This document shows, piece after piece, positions 23,467 through 26,284 of a DNA stretch of 26,284 bases. The notes below the pieces were generated by a model. It ran no database searches and was not told the origin of the DNA. It saw nothing but the letters and a program-made list of their open reading frames with translations. The stretch covers positions 1 through 26,284 of the forward strand of contig JAVBMA010000060.1 of assembly GCA_031553005.1 (NCBI GenBank). The letters are read 5' to 3'. Both the position numbers and the translations under genes were made by a program. The stretch comes from RGIG9379 sp031553005 (lineage in GTDB: Bacteria; Bacteroidota; Bacteroidia; Bacteroidales; Paludibacteraceae). Positions within the stretch are counted from its first letter, which is position 1. The number at the start of each line of letters is the position of its first letter.

Positions 23467-26112
23467 ATGGAACTGGCAAGTAAATATAATCCGGCCGACA
23501 TCGAATCAAAATGGTATGAGTACTGGTTGAAGAGTGGTTTTTTCAAATCGGAACCGGACAACAGGGAACCGTATACAATTGTAATTCCTCCGCCGAATGT
23601 AACGGGTGTTTTACACATGGGACACATGTTGAACAATACGATTCAGGATATCCTTGTCCGCCGGGCGCGTATGCTTGGCAAAAATGCCTGCTGGGTTCCG
23701 GGTACTGACCATGCTTCTATTGCAACCGAGGCAAAAGTAGTAAATAAACTGGCGGAGCAAGGTATAAAAAAGACAGACCTTACACGTGAAGAATTCCTCG
23801 AACATGCATGGGAATGGACACACAAACATGGCGGGATTATTTTGGAACAGTTGAAAAAACTGGGCGCTTCCTGCGATTGGGACCGTACTTGTTTCACCAT
23901 GGATGAAAAACGCTCGCAAAGTGTTCTTAAGGTTTTTGTTGACCTTTATAATAAAGGAAAAATTTACCGTGGCGTACGTATGGTCAATTGGGACCCGAAA
24001 GCCCTGACCGCCCTATCCGATGAAGAGGTAATTTTCAAAGAACAACAAGGAAAATTATATTATTTACGTTATCGCATCGTAGAGACGGGGCATGCCCCAT
24101 CTCTACCGGAATATGCGATTGTTGCAACAACAAGACCTGAAACAATTATGGGAGATACCGCCATGTGTATCAACCCGAACGATCCGAAAACCGCATGGCT
24201 GAAAGGGAAACAGGTTATTGTTCCCCTCGTCAACAGGATTATTCCCGTGATTGAAGATGAATATGTAGACATGGAATTCGGAACGGGATGCCTGAAAGTT
24301 ACTCCTGCACACGATGTGAATGACTATATGCTGGGAGAAAAATATAATCTGGAAACAATTGATATTTTCAATGACAACGGTACTTTGAACGAACACGGAC
24401 TGCAATATGCAGGCATGGATCGCTTCGATGTGCGCAAGCAAATTGAAAAAGACCTGATTGCTGCCGGATTAATGGAGAAAACGGAAGATTACACCAATAA
24501 AGTCGGTTACTCCGAAAGGACTCACGTTGCTATCGAACCGAAACTCTCGATGCAATGGTTCCTGCAAATGGAAGAGTTGGCACAACCGGCATTAAAGGCT
24601 GTGATGGACGATACAATCAAACTGATTCCGCCGAAGTTCAAAAACACTTACCGTTACTGGATGGAGAATGTGAAAGACTGGTGTATCTCACGTCAATTAT
24701 GGTGGGGACATCAGATTCCGGCTTACTACCTGCCTCAAGGCGGATATGTTGTAGCCGAAACTCCGGAAGAAGCATTAAAATTAGCACGGGAGAAAAGCGG
24801 CGACCAATCGCTTACGTTGGCGGATCTCCGTCAGGACGAAGATTGCCTGGATACATGGTTCTCTTCCTGGTTATGGCCAATATCGGTATTCGACGGCATC
24901 AACAATCCGGAAAATAAAGACATTCAATATTATTATCCGACAAATGATCTGGTAACCGCGCCTGAAATTCTGTTTTTCTGGGTAGCGCGTATGATTATCT
25001 CCGGATACGAATATCGCCAAAAAGAACCTTTCAAGAACGTGTACCTGACCGGAATCGTTCGGGACAAATTAGGCAGAAAGATGTCTAAATCGTTAGGCAA
25101 CTCCCCCGACCCGCTTGACCTGATAGCGGTCTATGGCGCCGACGCCGTACGTTTAGGAATGCTCCTGACATCGCCAGCCGGAAACGACCTGCCTTATGAT
25201 GACAGCCTTTGCGAACAGGGGCGTAATTTCAATAATAAAATCTGGAATGCATTCCGCTTGGTAAAAGGTTGGGAAGTGAGCGATTCGATTGCCCAACCCG
25301 AATCGGCAAAGATTGCTACCGCATGGTTTCATGAGCAACTGAATAAAACAATCATCGAAATCAACGATTGTTTTGACAAATACCGTATCAGCGAAGCCTT
25401 GATGACTGTATACAAACTCTTCTGGGACGAATTCTCATCATGGTATCTCGAAATGGTAAAACCTGCCTATCAGCAACCAATCGACCGGGCTACATACGAA
25501 ACGACACTCTCTTATTTTGAGATATTATTGAAACTGTTGCATCCGTTTATGCCTTTTATTACCGAAGAACTATATCAGGCGATAAAAGAGCGGGATGAAA
25601 AAGACAGTATCATGGTCAGCGCACTTCCGGACGCATCCGGATTTAACGCTTCCGTCATTAATGAAATGGAAATCTCGAAAGAGATTATCGCCGGAATACG
25701 GAATATCCGAGCCGAAAAAGGCATCAGTCCGCGCGAAGCATTCGAAATGTATTTCAAAGGCGAGTTGGATACAAAAAACAACAGTATCATTGAAAAACTG
25801 GCAAACATCACTAAGATTGCCCAAGCGGGAGAAACAGAAGGCGCTGCCGTTACCTTTATGGTTCGCACTACCGAGATTTCCATTCCGGTAGGAAACAACA
25901 TCAATGCGGAAGAAGAGATTAAAAAGATGGAAGAGGAAATCAACTATCTGCAAGGTTTCCTTATTTCGGTAGAAAAAAAGCTTAGTAACGAAAAATTCGT
26001 AGCCAACGCCAAACCGGAAGTCGTAGAAAACGAACGCAAGAAAAAAGCCGACGCCGAAAGCAAAATTGAAACACTGAAAACAAATATCAATAATTTGAAA
26101 AGTGAAAAGTGA
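23467..26112 (+). CDS. valS: Valyl-tRNA synthetase
   Basis: Class I synthetase that charges tRNA-Val and edits mischarged threonine. The 881-residue protein has HMGH (50-53) in PPPNVTGVLHMGHMLN, the editing (CP1) domain with VATTRPETIMGDTAMCINP and GTGCLKVTPAHDVNDY, KMSKS (538-542), the ValRS-type GRNFNNKIWNAFR, and the anticodon-binding domain. A C-terminal coiled coil (about 820-881) is rich in Lys and Glu, as in most bacterial ValRS. Start chosen at MELASKYNPADIESKWYEYW; a longer frame from TTG overlaps the promoter. The last codons and stop (NLKSEK) lie within a ttgaaaagtgaaaag repeat. Downstream is family A repeat copy 2. Confidence 0.97.
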   Translation: MELASKYNPADIESKWYEYWLKSGFFKSEPDNREPYTIVIPPPNVTGVLHMGHMLNNTIQDILVRRARMLGKNACWVPGTDHASIATEAKVVNKLAEQGIKKTDLTREEFLEHAWEWTHKHGGIILEQLKKLGASCDWDRTCFTMDEKRSQSVLKVFVDLYNKGKIYRGVRMVNWDPKALTALSDEEVIFKEQQGKLYYLRYRIVETGHAPSLPEYAIVATTRPETIMGDTAMCINPNDPKTAWLKGKQVIVPLVNRIIPVIEDEYVDMEFGTGCLKVTPAHDVNDYMLGEKYNLETIDIFNDNGTLNEHGLQYAGMDRFDVRKQIEKDLIAAGLMEKTEDYTNKVGYSERTHVAIEPKLSMQWFLQMEELAQPALKAVMDDTIKLIPPKFKNTYRYWMENVKDWCISRQLWWGHQIPAYYLPQGGYVVAETPEEALKLAREKSGDQSLTLADLRQDEDCLDTWFSSWLWPISVFDGINNPENKDIQYYYPTNDLVTAPEILFFWVARMIISGYEYRQKEPFKNVYLTGIVRDKLGRKMSKSLGNSPDPLDLIAVYGADAVRLGMLLTSPAGNDLPYDDSLCEQGRNFNNKIWNAFRLVKGWEVSDSIAQPESAKIATAWFHEQLNKTIIEINDCFDKYRISEALMTVYKLFWDEFSSWYLEMVKPAYQQPIDRATYETTLSYFEILLKLLHPFMPFITEELYQAIKERDEKDSIMVSALPDASGFNASVINEMEISKEIIAGIRNIRAEKGISPREAFEMYFKGELDTKNNSIIEKLANITKIAQAGETEGAAVTFMVRTTEISIPVGNNINAEEEIKKMEEEINYLQGFLISVEKKLSNEKFVANAKPEVVENERKKKADAESKIETLKTNINNLKSEK

Positions 26113-26116
26113 AAGC
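26095..26116. repeat. 'ttgaaaagtgaaaag' repeat spanning the valS stop
   Basis: ttgaaaagtgaaaagtgaaa reads over the last codons of valS and its TGA. It belongs to the short-motif family of 12112-12241, here inside a coding region. Confidence 0.5.
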
Positions 26117-26145
26117 TAAAGAAAAGAGAAAATAATAAGAAAAAA

Positions 26146-26284
26146 GGGGTTGTCCCAAAAGCCTATATTCTTTACCACAAAGGACACAAAGGAAATTCAC
26201 AAAGTTCACAATATCCTGATAATCAACCAGCATTCTTTGTGTTCTTTAGTGTAAAACTTTGTGTCCTTTGTGGTAAAAAGACTT
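26146..26284. repeat. Family A palindromic element, copy 2 (truncated by window end)
   Basis: Reverse complement of the inner element at 2144-2309, matching over about 140 bp including the asymmetric centre (gattatcaggatattgtga in reverse). It contains tgtcccaaaag near 26151 and arms ccacaaaggacacaaag (about 26175-26191) / ctttgtgtcctttgtgg (about 26259-26275). It begins 33 bp after the valS stop; the last 20 or so bases would lie outside the window. Confidence 0.8.

Overview
The window looks like chromosomal DNA from a member of the Bacteroidota, most likely order Bacteroidales (a Dysgonomonadaceae/Porphyromonadaceae-type organism; the family is inference). The case rests on several things. 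Promoter-like TAnnTTTG (-7) boxes stand in front of rfbA, a thioredoxin gene, ahcY, prs, parA and valS. Shine-Dalgarno sequences are nearly absent. The order parA-parB-DUF5683-lytic transglycosylase and the pairing of kdtA with gltX are typical of the group. The intergenic DNA is rich in palindromes of the 'cacaaag...ctttgtg' and 'gtcatgtcga' types. No tRNA, rRNA, CRISPR array, prophage or intact transposase gene was seen.

Layout. 1-153: the end of a + strand reading frame built of 14-residue repeats. 173-3855 (-): surface-sugar genes manA, rfbD, rfbC, rfbA (activated mannose and dTDP-rhamnose precursors; rfbB is not in the window), with a nested palindromic element between rfbC and rfbD and a possible 32-codon leader ORF before rfbA. 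4238-4738 (-): exported thioredoxin. 4968-6389 (+): S-adenosylhomocysteine hydrolase, closed by a 35-bp-stem hairpin shared with the convergent Kdo transferase gene. 6471-13742 (-): a long co-directional series mlaE-mlaF-small tail-anchored protein-mutL-small membrane protein-gltX-kdtA, covering lipid trafficking, mismatch repair, translation and lipid A core synthesis. 14302-15240 (+): PRPP synthetase. 15591-16587 (+): an LEA-like amphipathic helical protein and an HdeD/DUF308 membrane protein. 16943-20880 (-): parA, parB, DUF5683 protein and MltD-like lytic transglycosylase (chromosome segregation plus cell wall). 21528-23294 (+): a lipoprotein-like GH3 family hydrolase. 23467-26112 (+): valyl-tRNA synthetase.

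Almost all genes are housekeeping or envelope genes of ordinary length with intact motifs. I do not see a new multi-gene defence, toxin or metabolic system. The less ordinary content is in the intergenic DNA. There are at least four families of interspersed repeats: (A) about 165-bp elements with 'ctgtcccaaaag' ends, one copy near each end of the window in opposite orientation; (B) three copies of a roughly 150-bp stem-loop element, in one of which the whole hairpin is inverted relative to its flanks; (C) a MITE-like element of about 365 bp with 16-17 bp perfect terminal inverted repeats; (D/E) short 'acgagtagac' and 'ttgaaaggtgaaag' motifs. Several copies sit immediately 3' of genes, where they may double as terminators. 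Other points worth a second look are the degenerate MutL endonuclease motif, the LEA-like/HdeD pair, and the leader ORF overlapping rfbA.
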